NCBI GenBank assembly: GCA_949841355.1
Contig: CATKZP010000014.1
Coordinates: 1-64,000 of the forward strand
DNA length: 64,000 nucleotides
Source: an uncultured Oscillospiraceae bacterium
GTDB lineage: Bacteria; Bacillota; Clostridia; Oscillospirales; Oscillospiraceae
Direction of reading: 5' to 3'
Part shown: in pieces, positions 16,540 through 24,841 of the stretch
How positions within the stretch are numbered: the first letter of the stretch is position 1
Layout of the letters: every line of letters begins with the position of its first letter
Made by a program: the position numbers and the translations under genes
The notes under the pieces: generated by a model
Databases searched by the model: none
What the model was told of the DNA's origin: nothing
The model's input: only the letters and a program-made list of their open reading frames with translations

Positions 16540-16995
16540 ATGAACAGAAGTACTGCCCGGGAGATTGCCGTCCATTTCGCCTTTGAGCTGGCCTTTTCCG
16601 ACGAGAGGGCCGAGGCGCTGTTGGAACGGGAGCTGACAGATGAGTCCTTTGCCCTGCGGGGCAGGGAGGAGCCGCTGTACGCCCAGATGCCCGGAGAGGG
16701 AGAGCGGGAGTATATCACGCGGCTGGTGCGCGGGGTGGGCAGCCATGGCGCGGAGCTGGACGGCTATATTGACAAGTACGCCAAGGGCTGGAAGTTCTAC
16801 CGCATCGACCGGGTGGCCGCCGCCATCATGCGGGTGACCATGTATGAGATTTTGTATATGCCCGACATCCCCAACAAGGTGGCCATCAACGAGGCGGTGG
16901 AGATCGCGAAAAACTACCTGGATGACGACGTGGTGAAGTTTATCAACGGCATCCTGGGGTCCTTTGTCCGGGCGGAGTTCCCGGAGCAGGAATGA
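16540..16995 (+). CDS. nusB: Transcription antitermination factor NusB
   Basis: A 151-aa all-helical NusB. N-terminal RSTAREIAVHFAFELAF; C-terminal signature IPNKVAINEAVEIAKNYL followed by FINGILGSF, the RNA/S10-binding helices. With NusE (S10) it binds boxA RNA in rRNA leaders and suppresses premature termination. Start supported by GGGGGAGGAGG. First gene of a long co-directional run with overlapping stops and starts, so probably operonic with the genes that follow. Confidence 0.95.
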   Translation: MNRSTAREIAVHFAFELAFSDERAEALLERELTDESFALRGREEPLYAQMPGEGEREYITRLVRGVGSHGAELDGYIDKYAKGWKFYRIDRVAAAIMRVTMYEILYMPDIPNKVAINEAVEIAKNYLDDDVVKFINGILGSFVRAEFPEQE

Positions 16996-17009
16996 GCGGA
17001 GGGACGGCC

Positions 17010-17954
17010 ATGGACCGGCAGTGCATCGGATTTGATACCAGCAATTACACCACCTCCGCCGCCGTGTTCGGCGCGGGAAGGGCGGAGAACCGGGGAAAGC
17101 TGCTCACCGTGCCCGAGGGGGCGCTGGGCCTGCGGCAGAGCGACGCGTTATTTCAGCACGTGAAGCGGTTGCACCTGATGGCGGAGCAGCTGCGCGCCGA
17201 TGGGGCGGTGGGGGACATTGCCGCCGTGGGGGCGTCCACCCGCCCTCGGGAAGTGGAAGGGTCTTATATGCCCTGCTTCCTGGTAGGAGAGGGGGAGGGC
17301 CGAACCCTGGCGGCGGCGCTGGGGGTGCCCTTCTATCCCTGCTCCCACCAGCAGGGCCATGTGGCCGCTGCGGCCTGGTCGGCGGGGCGGGAGGACCTGC
17401 TGGACAGGCCCCACCTGGCCTGGCACCTGTCCGGCGGCACCACGGAGCTTCTGCGGGTGGAGCCGGAGGGCCACACCGTCCGGGCGGAGGTGATCGGCGG
17501 CACCAGCGATATCGCAGCGGGACAGCTTATCGACCGCACGGGAGTGCTGCTGGGCCTGCCCTTTCCGGCGGGCAAGGCGCTGGATGCGCTCTACCCCGAG
17601 GCGGACGCGGCCACGGATTTTCGCGTCAAGCTGAAGGATTTGAGCTTTTCCCTGTCCGGCATGGAGAATAAGGTAAAGGAGCTGATGGAAAAGGGCGAAA
17701 AGCCCGCCAACATCGCCCGCTTTACCTTGGATACCGTCACCGGCGTGGTGATCCGCGCCACCCATGAGGCGCAAAAGCGGTGGCCGGGATTGCCGGTGCT
17801 GTGCTCCGGGGGAGTGGCCTCCAACCGCCAGCTGCGTGCCGCCATGGAGCGGGAGTGCGGCGCGGTATTTGCCCAGCCCCAGTACTCCACCGACAACGCC
17901 CTGGGGGTGGCCATCCTCGCCCATCGGGCGCTGGAGCGGGAGGTCAGGGAGTGA
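17010..17954 (+). CDS. TsaD/Kae1-like protein (divergent M22 paralogue)
   Basis: A 314-aa ASKHA-fold protein related to TsaD (formerly O-sialoglycoprotein endopeptidase). The metal-site motif HxxGH appears as SHQQGHVAAA (~110), with LSGGTTELL (nucleotide loop), GKALDALYPEA and GGVASNRQLRAAM near the C-terminus. The usual N-terminal and ASRAH segments of true TsaD are not conserved, and the protein is shorter, so it is likely a paralogue common in clostridia rather than the t6A enzyme. The start at 17010 has GGAGGG 7 nt upstream; an ATG at 16992 overlapping nusB is less likely. The stop overlaps the xseA start (GTGA). Confidence 0.8.
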   Translation: MDRQCIGFDTSNYTTSAAVFGAGRAENRGKLLTVPEGALGLRQSDALFQHVKRLHLMAEQLRADGAVGDIAAVGASTRPREVEGSYMPCFLVGEGEGRTLAAALGVPFYPCSHQQGHVAAAAWSAGREDLLDRPHLAWHLSGGTTELLRVEPEGHTVRAEVIGGTSDIAAGQLIDRTGVLLGLPFPAGKALDALYPEADAATDFRVKLKDLSFSLSGMENKVKELMEKGEKPANIARFTLDTVTGVVIRATHEAQKRWPGLPVLCSGGVASNRQLRAAMERECGAVFAQPQYSTDNALGVAILAHRALEREVRE

Positions 17955-19237
17955 ATACCGCCGGCTTTCCTGTCTATACTGTATCTCAGGTCAACGGCTA
18001 CGTGAAGGACCTGATGGAGGACGATCCCCTGCTCACCGGCCTTCTGGTGCGGGGCGAGGTGTCCAATTACAAGTGCTATCCCTCCGGCCATCACTACTTC
18101 TCGCTGAAGGATGAGCAGGGTTCTCTGCGGTGCGTCATGTTTCGGGGGGAGGCGGTGCGCCTGCGCTTCCGCCCGGCCAACGGGATGCGGGTGGTGGCCT
18201 TCGGCCGGGTGTCGGTCTTTCCCCGGGACGGGCAGTATCAGCTCTATTGCGCCGAGCTGATGCAGGATGGGCGCGGGGCGCTGGACGAGGCGTTTGAAAA
18301 GCTGCGCCGCCGCCTGGAGGCGGAGGGGCTGTTCGACGAGGCCAGCAAGCAGCCCCTACCCAGGTACCCCAGGAAGATCGCCCTGGTCACCTCCCCTGCG
18401 GGGGCGGCGGTGCGGGATATGGTGCGCGTGCTGGGGGCCCGGTGGCCGCTGGCCCAGGTGCTGGTGGTCCCCGTCCGGGTTCAGGGGTCCGAGGCGGCGG
18501 GGGAAATCGCCGCCGCCATCCACCGCCTCAACAACCGCTCGGACATCGAGCTCATCATCACCGGCCGGGGAGGCGGCTCCCGGGAGGACCTGTGGGCCTT
18601 CAATGAGGAGATCGTGGCCCGGGCCGTCTATCTGTCCAATATCCCGGTGATCTCCGCCGTGGGACATGAGCCCGACGTGACCATTACAGACTACGCGGCG
18701 GACCTGCGGGCGGCCACCCCCTCCAACGGGGCGGAGCTGGCCGTTCCCCATCAGGACGAGGAGCGCGCCCAGCTGGCGCAGCTGTCCGCCCGGCTGGCTC
18801 GGGCGCTCCAGGCCCGGCTGGACGGAGCGCGGCGGGAGCTGGCGAGATTGAAAGGAAGCCGCGCGCTGCGCGCCGTCAAGGCCCCCATCCAGGACCGGCG
18901 GATGGCGGTGGACGCGTTGCGCCGCCGCCTGGCTCTGGCCCTCCGGGGCAGGGTGGAGGGGGGCAGGCAGGCGCTGGGCGCAGCCCAGGAGCGGCTGCCT
19001 CTGGCGCTGAGCGCGCAGACTGCGAGAAAAAGGGCCAAGCTGGGCCGCCTGGCGGCGGGGCTGGACGCGCTGAGCCCGCTGAAGGTGCTGGGCCGGGGCT
19101 ACGCCATCGCCCGCAGGGGGGAGGACGTGGTGTCCTCCATCGCCCAAATTGAGCCGGGGGACCGGCTGGACATGCTGGTGAGCGACGGCGTGCTGAGATG
19201 TGTCGTGGAGGAGAAGGAGGAGAGGACATGGCGGTGA
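17951..19237 (+). CDS. xseA: Exodeoxyribonuclease VII large subunit
   Basis: A 428-aa XseA. N-terminal OB-fold (LVRGEVSNYKCYPSGHHYFSLKD, in part) and central catalytic domain with LVTSPAGAAVRDMVRVL and ITGRGGGSREDLWAFN, then a long Arg/Ala-rich coiled coil and the C-terminal LSPLKVLGRGYAIA segment. With XseB it forms the nuclease that degrades single-stranded DNA into oligonucleotides. The GTG start overlaps the previous stop and has GGAGG 7 nt upstream; open frame further upstream is discarded because it lies in the preceding gene. Overlaps xseB by 10 bp. Confidence 0.95.
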   Translation: MNTAGFPVYTVSQVNGYVKDLMEDDPLLTGLLVRGEVSNYKCYPSGHHYFSLKDEQGSLRCVMFRGEAVRLRFRPANGMRVVAFGRVSVFPRDGQYQLYCAELMQDGRGALDEAFEKLRRRLEAEGLFDEASKQPLPRYPRKIALVTSPAGAAVRDMVRVLGARWPLAQVLVVPVRVQGSEAAGEIAAAIHRLNNRSDIELIITGRGGGSREDLWAFNEEIVARAVYLSNIPVISAVGHEPDVTITDYAADLRAATPSNGAELAVPHQDEERAQLAQLSARLARALQARLDGARRELARLKGSRALRAVKAPIQDRRMAVDALRRRLALALRGRVEGGRQALGAAQERLPLALSAQTARKRAKLGRLAAGLDALSPLKVLGRGYAIARRGEDVVSSIAQIEPGDRLDMLVSDGVLRCVVEEKEERTWR

Positions 19238-19464
19238 AAAAACAGCAGTCCTTTGAGGAGGCCATGAGCCGGCTGGAGGCCGTCGTGGCGCAGCTGGAGA
19301 AGGGCGAATGCGGCCTGGACCAGTCCTTGAAGCTGTTTGAGGAGGGGGCCGGGCTGGCGGGCATGTGCGAGCAGCTGTTGGACCAGGCGGAGCAGAAGGT
19401 GAATCTTCTGCTGGCCAATGATGAAGAAGTTCCCTTTGCGGGGGAGGAATCCGATGGGCTTTGA
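19228..19464 (+). CDS. xseB: Exodeoxyribonuclease VII small subunit
   Basis: A 78-aa XseB, a two-helix hairpin protein (SFEEAMSRLEAVVAQLEKGE, then LDQSLKLFEEG and CEQLLDQAEQKV) that wraps the coiled coil of XseA. Normal length for the family. The ATG at 19228 follows GGAGGAGAGG. It overlaps xseA upstream and ispA downstream, the conserved xseA-xseB-ispA order. Confidence 0.95.
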   Translation: MAVKKQQSFEEAMSRLEAVVAQLEKGECGLDQSLKLFEEGAGLAGMCEQLLDQAEQKVNLLLANDEEVPFAGEESDGL

Positions 19465-20344
19465 CGCGGAATACCGGCAGGCCCTGGCCCTGGTGGAGGG
19501 CGAGCTGGAAGGCAGCTTTCAAGAGTGGATGGACGGCCCTCATCGGGAGCTGATGGAGGCCATGCGCTACAGCCTGCTGGCCGGGGGCAAGCGGGTGCGG
19601 CCGGTGCTGGCGCTGAAGTTCTGTGAGGCGCTGTGCGGGGAGATGGAGCCCGCGCTGGATTACGCTTGCGGGATTGAGATGCTCCACACCTATTCCCTCA
19701 TTCACGACGACCTGCCCTGTATGGACAACGACGACCTGCGCCGGGGCAAGCCTACCTGTCATGTGGCGTACGGCGAATGGCTGGCCCTGCTGGCGGGGGA
19801 CGCCCTCCAGGCCGCGGCGTTTGAGCGCCTGGCATGCTCCAAGCGGACCACTGCGGCGGCCAACGGCAGGGCGTGCGCGGTGCTGGCCCGTGCGGCAGGC
19901 TGTGCGGGCATGTGCGCCGGGCAGTATTTGGACATCCAATGGGAGGGCCGGGCGCTGGATGCCGGTGAGCTGAGCCGGATTGACGATTGGAAAACCGGGG
20001 CGCTGCTGGAGGCGGCCTGCCTGCTGGGGCTTACCGCCTCTCCGGTGGAGCCCGCTCTGGAGCAGTGGGAGGCGGCGAAGCAGTACGCCCGGCAGCTGGG
20101 CGTAGCCTTCCAGATCCGGGATGACATGCTGGATGTGGAGTCCACCGAGGAGGAGCTGGGCAAGCCCATCGGCTCTGACGCGGAAAACGGCAAGCACACC
20201 TATGCCGCCTGCTACGGCTTGGAGCGATGCGGGGAGCTGGTGGCGGAGCTGACGGACCAGGCCAAGCAGAGCGTGCGGGGAGCCTTTGAGCGCCCGGAAT
20301 TTCTGTGCGCCCTGGCAGATTCCCTGGCAAAACGGAAAAATTGA
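19454..20344 (+). CDS. ispA: Farnesyl diphosphate synthase (polyprenyl synthetase)
   Basis: A 296-aa short-chain trans-prenyltransferase. It joins isopentenyl diphosphate to dimethylallyl/geranyl diphosphate to make farnesyl diphosphate. First aspartate-rich motif IHDDLPCMDNDDLRRG, second IRDDMLDVE, with LAGGKRVRP for diphosphate binding. Two residues separate the aspartates of the first motif as in bacterial FPP synthases (DDxxxxD form). Start at 19454 (MGFDAEYR) after GGGGAGG, overlapping xseB by 11 bp. Supplies UppS, encoded at 45 kb. Confidence 0.94.
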   Translation: MGFDAEYRQALALVEGELEGSFQEWMDGPHRELMEAMRYSLLAGGKRVRPVLALKFCEALCGEMEPALDYACGIEMLHTYSLIHDDLPCMDNDDLRRGKPTCHVAYGEWLALLAGDALQAAAFERLACSKRTTAAANGRACAVLARAAGCAGMCAGQYLDIQWEGRALDAGELSRIDDWKTGALLEAACLLGLTASPVEPALEQWEAAKQYARQLGVAFQIRDDMLDVESTEEELGKPIGSDAENGKHTYAACYGLERCGELVAELTDQAKQSVRGAFERPEFLCALADSLAKRKN

Positions 20345-20399
20345 GGGAAAGGGCGGGGAAAGAGCCGCGGATTTCCCACTCATAGAGGAGAGATGTGTG

Positions 20400-20837
20400 A
20401 TGATTCCGGTACTGTTCATTGCCATAGCCGCCTGGGCGATTGCCCAGGTGCTGAAGCTGCTGATCGCCACGGCGGTTTACCGAAAATTTGACGTCACCTA
20501 TCTCGTCACCGGAGGCGGTATGCCCAGCTCCCACTCGGCGTTGGTGTGCGCCGCCGCCACCTCCTGCGGCATGAGCGCGGGGTTTGATTCGACGGTGTTT
20601 GCTATCGCGGCGGTGATGGCGTTCATTGTCATGTATGACGCCGCCCACGTCCGCCGGGAGACGGGGGAGCAGGCCAAAGTGCTCAACTATATCATCCACA
20701 ATTGGGAGGAGTTCAAGCCGGAAAATTTCGAGCGGGACTTCAAAGAGCTCATCGGGCATACGCCCCTCCAGGTGGCGGTGGGCGCGGTGCTGGGCATTGC
20801 CGTGGGGGTGGCGGGCAGCCTGACGTTTGGGCTGTGA
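20400..20837 (+). CDS. Divergent PAP2 family membrane protein (DUF212/YuiD type)
   Basis: A 145-aa membrane protein with 3-4 hydrophobic segments and the conserved block GGGMPSSHSALVCAAA, which resembles the SRSxxH phosphatase motif of PAP2 enzymes; MYDAAHVRRETGEQA is also typical of the DUF212 family. Lipid-phosphate phosphatase activity has been suggested for the family, and its place between ispA and dxs would fit a polyprenyl-phosphate substrate, but this is unproven. Start at ATG 20400 (a GTG three bases earlier is possible) after AGAGGAGA. Confidence 0.85.
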   Translation: MIPVLFIAIAAWAIAQVLKLLIATAVYRKFDVTYLVTGGGMPSSHSALVCAAATSCGMSAGFDSTVFAIAAVMAFIVMYDAAHVRRETGEQAKVLNYIIHNWEEFKPENFERDFKELIGHTPLQVAVGAVLGIAVGVAGSLTFGL

Positions 20838-20871
20838 GCCGGAGGAATTTGACATAGAAGGAGGCGCGGCC

Positions 20872-22707
20872 ATGGGCCCCGAGCAGCTGAATACCCTCAC
20901 CGACATCCAGGCCAAGCTGCTGTGCGACCAGCTGCGGGAGCAGATTATCGCCAGCGTGTCCAAGACAGGAGGACATCTGGCCTCCAGCCTGGGGGTGGTG
21001 GAGGCCACGGTGGCCGTCCACCGGGTATTCGATTTGGAGACCGACCGGCTGGTATTTGACGTGGGCCACCAGTGCTACGCCCACAAGATTTTGACCGGCC
21101 GCGGCGGGCAGATGGACACCCTGCGCAAGCTGGGAGGGCTGTCCGGCTTTCCCAAGCCCCGGGAGCACCGCTCGGACGCCTTTATTGCGGGGCACGCCTC
21201 CAACGCGGTGTCGGTGGCGCTGGGCATGGCCCGGGCCCGGACGCTGAGCGGCGAGAACTATTGCGTCCTGGCGATGCTGGGGGACGGGGCCATGACCGGG
21301 GGGCTGGCCTACGAGGGCCTGTCCGACGCGGGGCAGAGCGGGGAGCAGCTGGTGGTCATCCTCAATGACAACGGTATGTCCATCACCAAAAACGTGGGCG
21401 GCGTGGCCCAGCATCTGGCCCAGCAGCGGCTCAAGCCCCAGTACCTGCAATTTAAGAAGCTGTACCGGCGGGCCACCGGAGCCACGGCGGTGGGCCGGGG
21501 GCTGTACCGCTTTACCCATCGGGCCAAGCAGGCGGTGAAAAACGCCGTGCTCCATTGCAGCATGTTCGAGGATATGGGCTTTACATATCTTGGCCCGGTG
21601 GACGGCCATGATGTGAATTACCTCACCCGGCTGCTGCGGTACGCCAAGGAGCTGAACGGCCCTGTTCTGCTGCACATCAAGACCATCAAAGGAAAGGGCT
21701 ATCTCCCGGCGGAGCGGGAGCCCGACCGCTTCCATGGCGTAGGGCCCTTTGACCGGGAGACCGGCGAAGCTCTGAATCATGGGGGCGAGACCTTTTCCAG
21801 CGTGTTCGGAGACACCATGCGCCGGCTGGCCCGGGAGCGGGACGACGTGTGCGCTGTCACTGCTGCCATGCCCGACGGCACGGGGCTGATGGGCTTTGCC
21901 AAAGAATTTCCGGCGCGCTTTTTCGACGTGGGCATTGCCGAGGGCCACGCGGTGGCCATGGCGGCGGGCATGGCCAAGCAGCGCATGGTCCCGGTGGCGG
22001 CCGTTTACTCCACCTTTTTGCAGCGGGCCTACGACATGCTCATCCACGACGTGGCCATCCAGGGGCTCCATGTGGTGCTGGGGGTGGACCGGGCGGGGCT
22101 GTCCGGCGAGGACGGGGAGACCCACCACGGCGTGTTCGATGTAAATTATCTCAGCTCGGTGCCCGGCATGAAGATCTACTGCCCCGCCAGTTTTGAGGAG
22201 CTGCGCGCCATGCTGCGCTGGGCGGTGGAGAAGTGCCGGTGCCCGGCGGCGGTGCGCTACCCCCGGGGGGGCGAGGGCGAGTTCACCGCCCTGTGCGGTG
22301 TGGAGGGTGCCAGTGTCATCCGCCCCGGAACGGACGTGACCATTGCCGCCTATGGCACTATGGTGAACGAGGCGCTGGCGGCGGTGCGGCTTTTGGAGGA
22401 AAAAGGCAGGTCTGCCCAGGTGGTGAAGCTCAACAGCATCGCGCCCCTGGACATGGACACTGTCGCTGCCTGCGCTCAGAAAACCGGGCGGCTGGTGGTG
22501 GCGGAGGAATGCGTGGACGCGGGCTGTGTGGGCCGGCGCATTGCCGCTGAGCTGGTTCTGCGGGAGGTGACGGGTGTGCGGCTGGTTCTGGTGAACCTGG
22601 GGGACCGTTTTGTCCGGCAGGGCACAGTGGCCGAGCTGCGGCAGCTGTGCGGCATCGACGGGGCGTCCATCGCCCGAAAAGCGCTGGAGGTGATGGACCG
22701 TGGCTAA
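20872..22707 (+). CDS. dxs: 1-deoxy-D-xylulose-5-phosphate synthase
   Basis: A 611-aa thiamine-diphosphate transketolase-like enzyme. It condenses pyruvate and glyceraldehyde 3-phosphate, the first step of the MEP isoprenoid pathway. Motifs: VFDVGHQCYAHKILTGR; GDGAMTGGLAYEGLSDAG with the TPP-binding GDG...N pattern continuing to LNDNGMSI; central FDVGIAEGHAVAMAAGMA with the catalytic glutamate; C-terminal transketolase domain. Slightly short (usual 620-640). Start chosen at 20872 behind GGAGG; the frame is open earlier but lacks a ribosome site. Its stop overlaps tlyA. Confidence 0.95.
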   Translation: MGPEQLNTLTDIQAKLLCDQLREQIIASVSKTGGHLASSLGVVEATVAVHRVFDLETDRLVFDVGHQCYAHKILTGRGGQMDTLRKLGGLSGFPKPREHRSDAFIAGHASNAVSVALGMARARTLSGENYCVLAMLGDGAMTGGLAYEGLSDAGQSGEQLVVILNDNGMSITKNVGGVAQHLAQQRLKPQYLQFKKLYRRATGATAVGRGLYRFTHRAKQAVKNAVLHCSMFEDMGFTYLGPVDGHDVNYLTRLLRYAKELNGPVLLHIKTIKGKGYLPAEREPDRFHGVGPFDRETGEALNHGGETFSSVFGDTMRRLARERDDVCAVTAAMPDGTGLMGFAKEFPARFFDVGIAEGHAVAMAAGMAKQRMVPVAAVYSTFLQRAYDMLIHDVAIQGLHVVLGVDRAGLSGEDGETHHGVFDVNYLSSVPGMKIYCPASFEELRAMLRWAVEKCRCPAAVRYPRGGEGEFTALCGVEGASVIRPGTDVTIAAYGTMVNEALAAVRLLEEKGRSAQVVKLNSIAPLDMDTVAACAQKTGRLVVAEECVDAGCVGRRIAAELVLREVTGVRLVLVNLGDRFVRQGTVAELRQLCGIDGASIARKALEVMDRG

Positions 22708-23497
22708 AAAGCGCGTGGACCTGCTGCTGGTGGAGCGTGGGCTGGCGGACACCCGCCAGAAGGCTCAGGCCGTCATTATGGCGGGGCAGGTGTTTACCGG
22801 GGAGCGCCGGTGCGACAAGCCGGGCATGACCCTGGAAGAGGACGCTCCTTTGGAAGTCCGGGGCCAGCTGCGTTACGTCAGCCGGGGGGGACTGAAGCTG
22901 GAAAAGGCCATGCAGGTCTTTCCTATTACGCTGGAAGGGAAAACTGCCGCCGACATCGGCGCGTCCACCGGCGGCTTCACCGACTGTATGCTCCAAAATG
23001 GGGCGGCGCGGGTGTACGCCGTGGATGTGGGCTATGGCCAGCTGGCCTGGTCCATCCGCAGCGACCCGCGGGTGGTATGTCTGGAGCGCACCAACGCCCG
23101 GTATCTGACGGCTGAACAGATCCCTGAGGCGTTGGACTTTGCCTCCATCGACGTGTCCTTCATCTCCCTGGGGCTGATCCTGCCCGCCCTGCGGCCGCTG
23201 ATGGCGGCGGACGGCCAGATCGCCGCCCTGGTGAAGCCTCAGTTCGAGGCGGGGCGGGACAAGGTGGGCAAGAAGGGCGTGGTCCGCGATCCGGCGGTCC
23301 ATTTGGAGGTGCTGGAGCACTTTTTGGACCACGCGGCCCAGGCGGATTTCTCCGTGCTGGGGCTGGATTTCTCCCCTATTCGGGGGCCGGAGGGAAATAT
23401 TGAATACCTGGGCTTTCTCCAGGCGGGGGCCGGAGAACGGGCCGGGGTGGATCTGAAGGAGCTGGTCGACCGCTCCCATCAGGCGCTGAAAGGGTGA
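22700..23497 (+). CDS. tlyA: TlyA-family rRNA (cytidine-2'-O)-methyltransferase
   Basis: A 265-aa protein with an N-terminal S4 RNA-binding domain (KKRVDLLLVERGLADTRQKA) and a C-terminal Rossmann methyltransferase domain (TAADIGASTGGFTDCMLQNGA). TlyA proteins methylate 16S and 23S rRNA; the old name hemolysin A reflects a secondary phenotype. Overlaps dxs by 8 bp. The dxs-tlyA-nadK-argR-recN order is widely conserved in Firmicutes. Confidence 0.93.
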   Translation: MAKKRVDLLLVERGLADTRQKAQAVIMAGQVFTGERRCDKPGMTLEEDAPLEVRGQLRYVSRGGLKLEKAMQVFPITLEGKTAADIGASTGGFTDCMLQNGAARVYAVDVGYGQLAWSIRSDPRVVCLERTNARYLTAEQIPEALDFASIDVSFISLGLILPALRPLMAADGQIAALVKPQFEAGRDKVGKKGVVRDPAVHLEVLEHFLDHAAQADFSVLGLDFSPIRGPEGNIEYLGFLQAGAGERAGVDLKELVDRSHQALKG

Positions 23498-23504
23498 GGG
23501 AAGG

Positions 23505-24371
23505 TTGAAAATCGTACTGAGTCCCAACCCCTACCGGGACCGGGGGCTGCGAGCCGCCCAGGCCGCTCAGCGCATTCTGGAGGGCGCCGGGGCGTCCACC
23601 GCCATCTGCCTGCCCTTTGAGGTAGAGCAGGGAGGACGGCTGGATCTGCCGCCCAACGTGCCCCTGGGAAGTTTGGGGGAGGAGCTGGCCGACGCCGGCG
23701 CCCTGGTGTGCTTCGGCGGGGATGGGACCATTCTGCACGCCGCCCACGAGGCCAACGCCAGGGGCATCCCGGTGCTGGGGATTAACCTGGGCAGCGTGGG
23801 GTTCATGGCGGAGCTGGAGCACGGGGAGCTGTCCCTGCTGTCCCGGCTGGCGGCGGGGCGGTTTGGCATCGAGCGGCGGATGATGCTGGACGTGGCCGTT
23901 CGCCGGGAGGGGCACGTGGTGTTCACCGAGCACGCTCTCAACGACGCGGTGGTCACTAAGGGCGCGGTGGCCCGGGTGCTGGATTTGGAGGTCACCGGGG
24001 ACCGGGCGGTCATCTCAGCTTTCGCGGGGGACGGGCTGGTGGTGGCCACCCCGACCGGCTCCACCGCCTACTCCATGGCGGCGGGGGGGCCCATCGTGGA
24101 GCCCACGGCGGAGAACATTATCGTCACCCCCATCTGCGGCCACTCGCTCCACGCCAAGCCCTTCGTGCTGGGAGCGGGCCGGGCTGTGGGCGTGCGGCTG
24201 GCGCCGGGGGGCAAAAAGACCGCCTACCTGTCGGTGGACGGGGGGCGGGCGTTTCGCATACAGCCGGGGGACTGGGTGGAGTGCCGCCGTTCGCGCCAGG
24301 TCACCCAGCTGGTGAAGCTCACCGGCCGGAGCTTTTACGAGCGGATCAATCAAAAACTGGGAAAGGTGTGA
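23505..24371 (+). CDS. nadK: NAD kinase
   Basis: A 288-aa NAD kinase that phosphorylates NAD to NADP. Catalytic GGDGT in CFGGDGTILHAAHEA; NLGSVGFMAELE; ATPTGSTAYSMAAGGPIV. The start is TTG at 23505 (LKIVLSPNPYRDRGL), matching the usual MKI-x-PNP-x-R N-terminus; ribosome site GAGGG/AAGG is very close, so translation is likely coupled to tlyA 7 bp upstream. Normal length. Confidence 0.95.
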   Translation: MKIVLSPNPYRDRGLRAAQAAQRILEGAGASTAICLPFEVEQGGRLDLPPNVPLGSLGEELADAGALVCFGGDGTILHAAHEANARGIPVLGINLGSVGFMAELEHGELSLLSRLAAGRFGIERRMMLDVAVRREGHVVFTEHALNDAVVTKGAVARVLDLEVTGDRAVISAFAGDGLVVATPTGSTAYSMAAGGPIVEPTAENIIVTPICGHSLHAKPFVLGAGRAVGVRLAPGGKKTAYLSVDGGRAFRIQPGDWVECRRSRQVTQLVKLTGRSFYERINQKLGKV

Positions 24372-24376
24372 GGGAG

Positions 24377-24835
24377 TTGAAGAGCAGGCGTCAGGCGGAG
24401 ATCCTGCGCATCATCCGCGAGCAGGACGTGGAGACCCAGGAGCAGATGCTGGACCAGCTGGGACGGCGAGGCATCCGGGCCACCCAGGCCACCATTTCCC
24501 GGGATATCAAGGAGCTGAACCTGGTAAAGCAGCCGGGTGGGAGCGGAAACTACCGCTATGTGGCCTCCAGACCAAAGCCGGCGGAGCACAGCTTTGCCGG
24601 GCGGCTGAAGAACATTTTTAAAGAGGGGGTGACCTCCTGCGAGGCCGCCCAGAACATTGTGGTGGTCAAGACCATGCCGGGGCTGGCCCCGGCGGCGGCT
24701 GCCGCGCTGGACGGCATGGAGCTGGAGGGCTTTGTGGGCTCGCTGGCCGGGGACGATACCGCCATCCTCATCATGCGCACCAGCCAAGTGGCGGAGGAAC
24801 TGACCCGGGAAATTGAATCCATGCTGGAGGGGTGA
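24377..24835 (+). CDS. argR: Arginine repressor
   Basis: A 152-aa ArgR. Winged-helix N-terminus (KSRRQAEILRIIREQDVETQ) with recognition helix RGIRATQATISRDIKELNL; C-terminal oligomerisation/arginine-binding domain with GDDTAILIMR. It represses arginine biosynthesis genes when bound to arginine. TTG at 24377 is favoured because GAGGGAG sits just upstream and the protein then starts at the normal place; a GTG at 24368 overlapping the nadK stop is the alternative. Confidence 0.93.
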   Translation: MKSRRQAEILRIIREQDVETQEQMLDQLGRRGIRATQATISRDIKELNLVKQPGGSGNYRYVASRPKPAEHSFAGRLKNIFKEGVTSCEAAQNIVVVKTMPGLAPAAAAALDGMELEGFVGSLAGDDTAILIMRTSQVAEELTREIESMLEG

Positions 24836-24841
24836 GGAAAC

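Noticed and set aside
18356-20470. 700-codon minus-strand open frame across xseA, xseB and ispA
   Set aside because: It spans three well-identified overlapping genes on the other strand, lacks a ribosome site and is a composition artefact.
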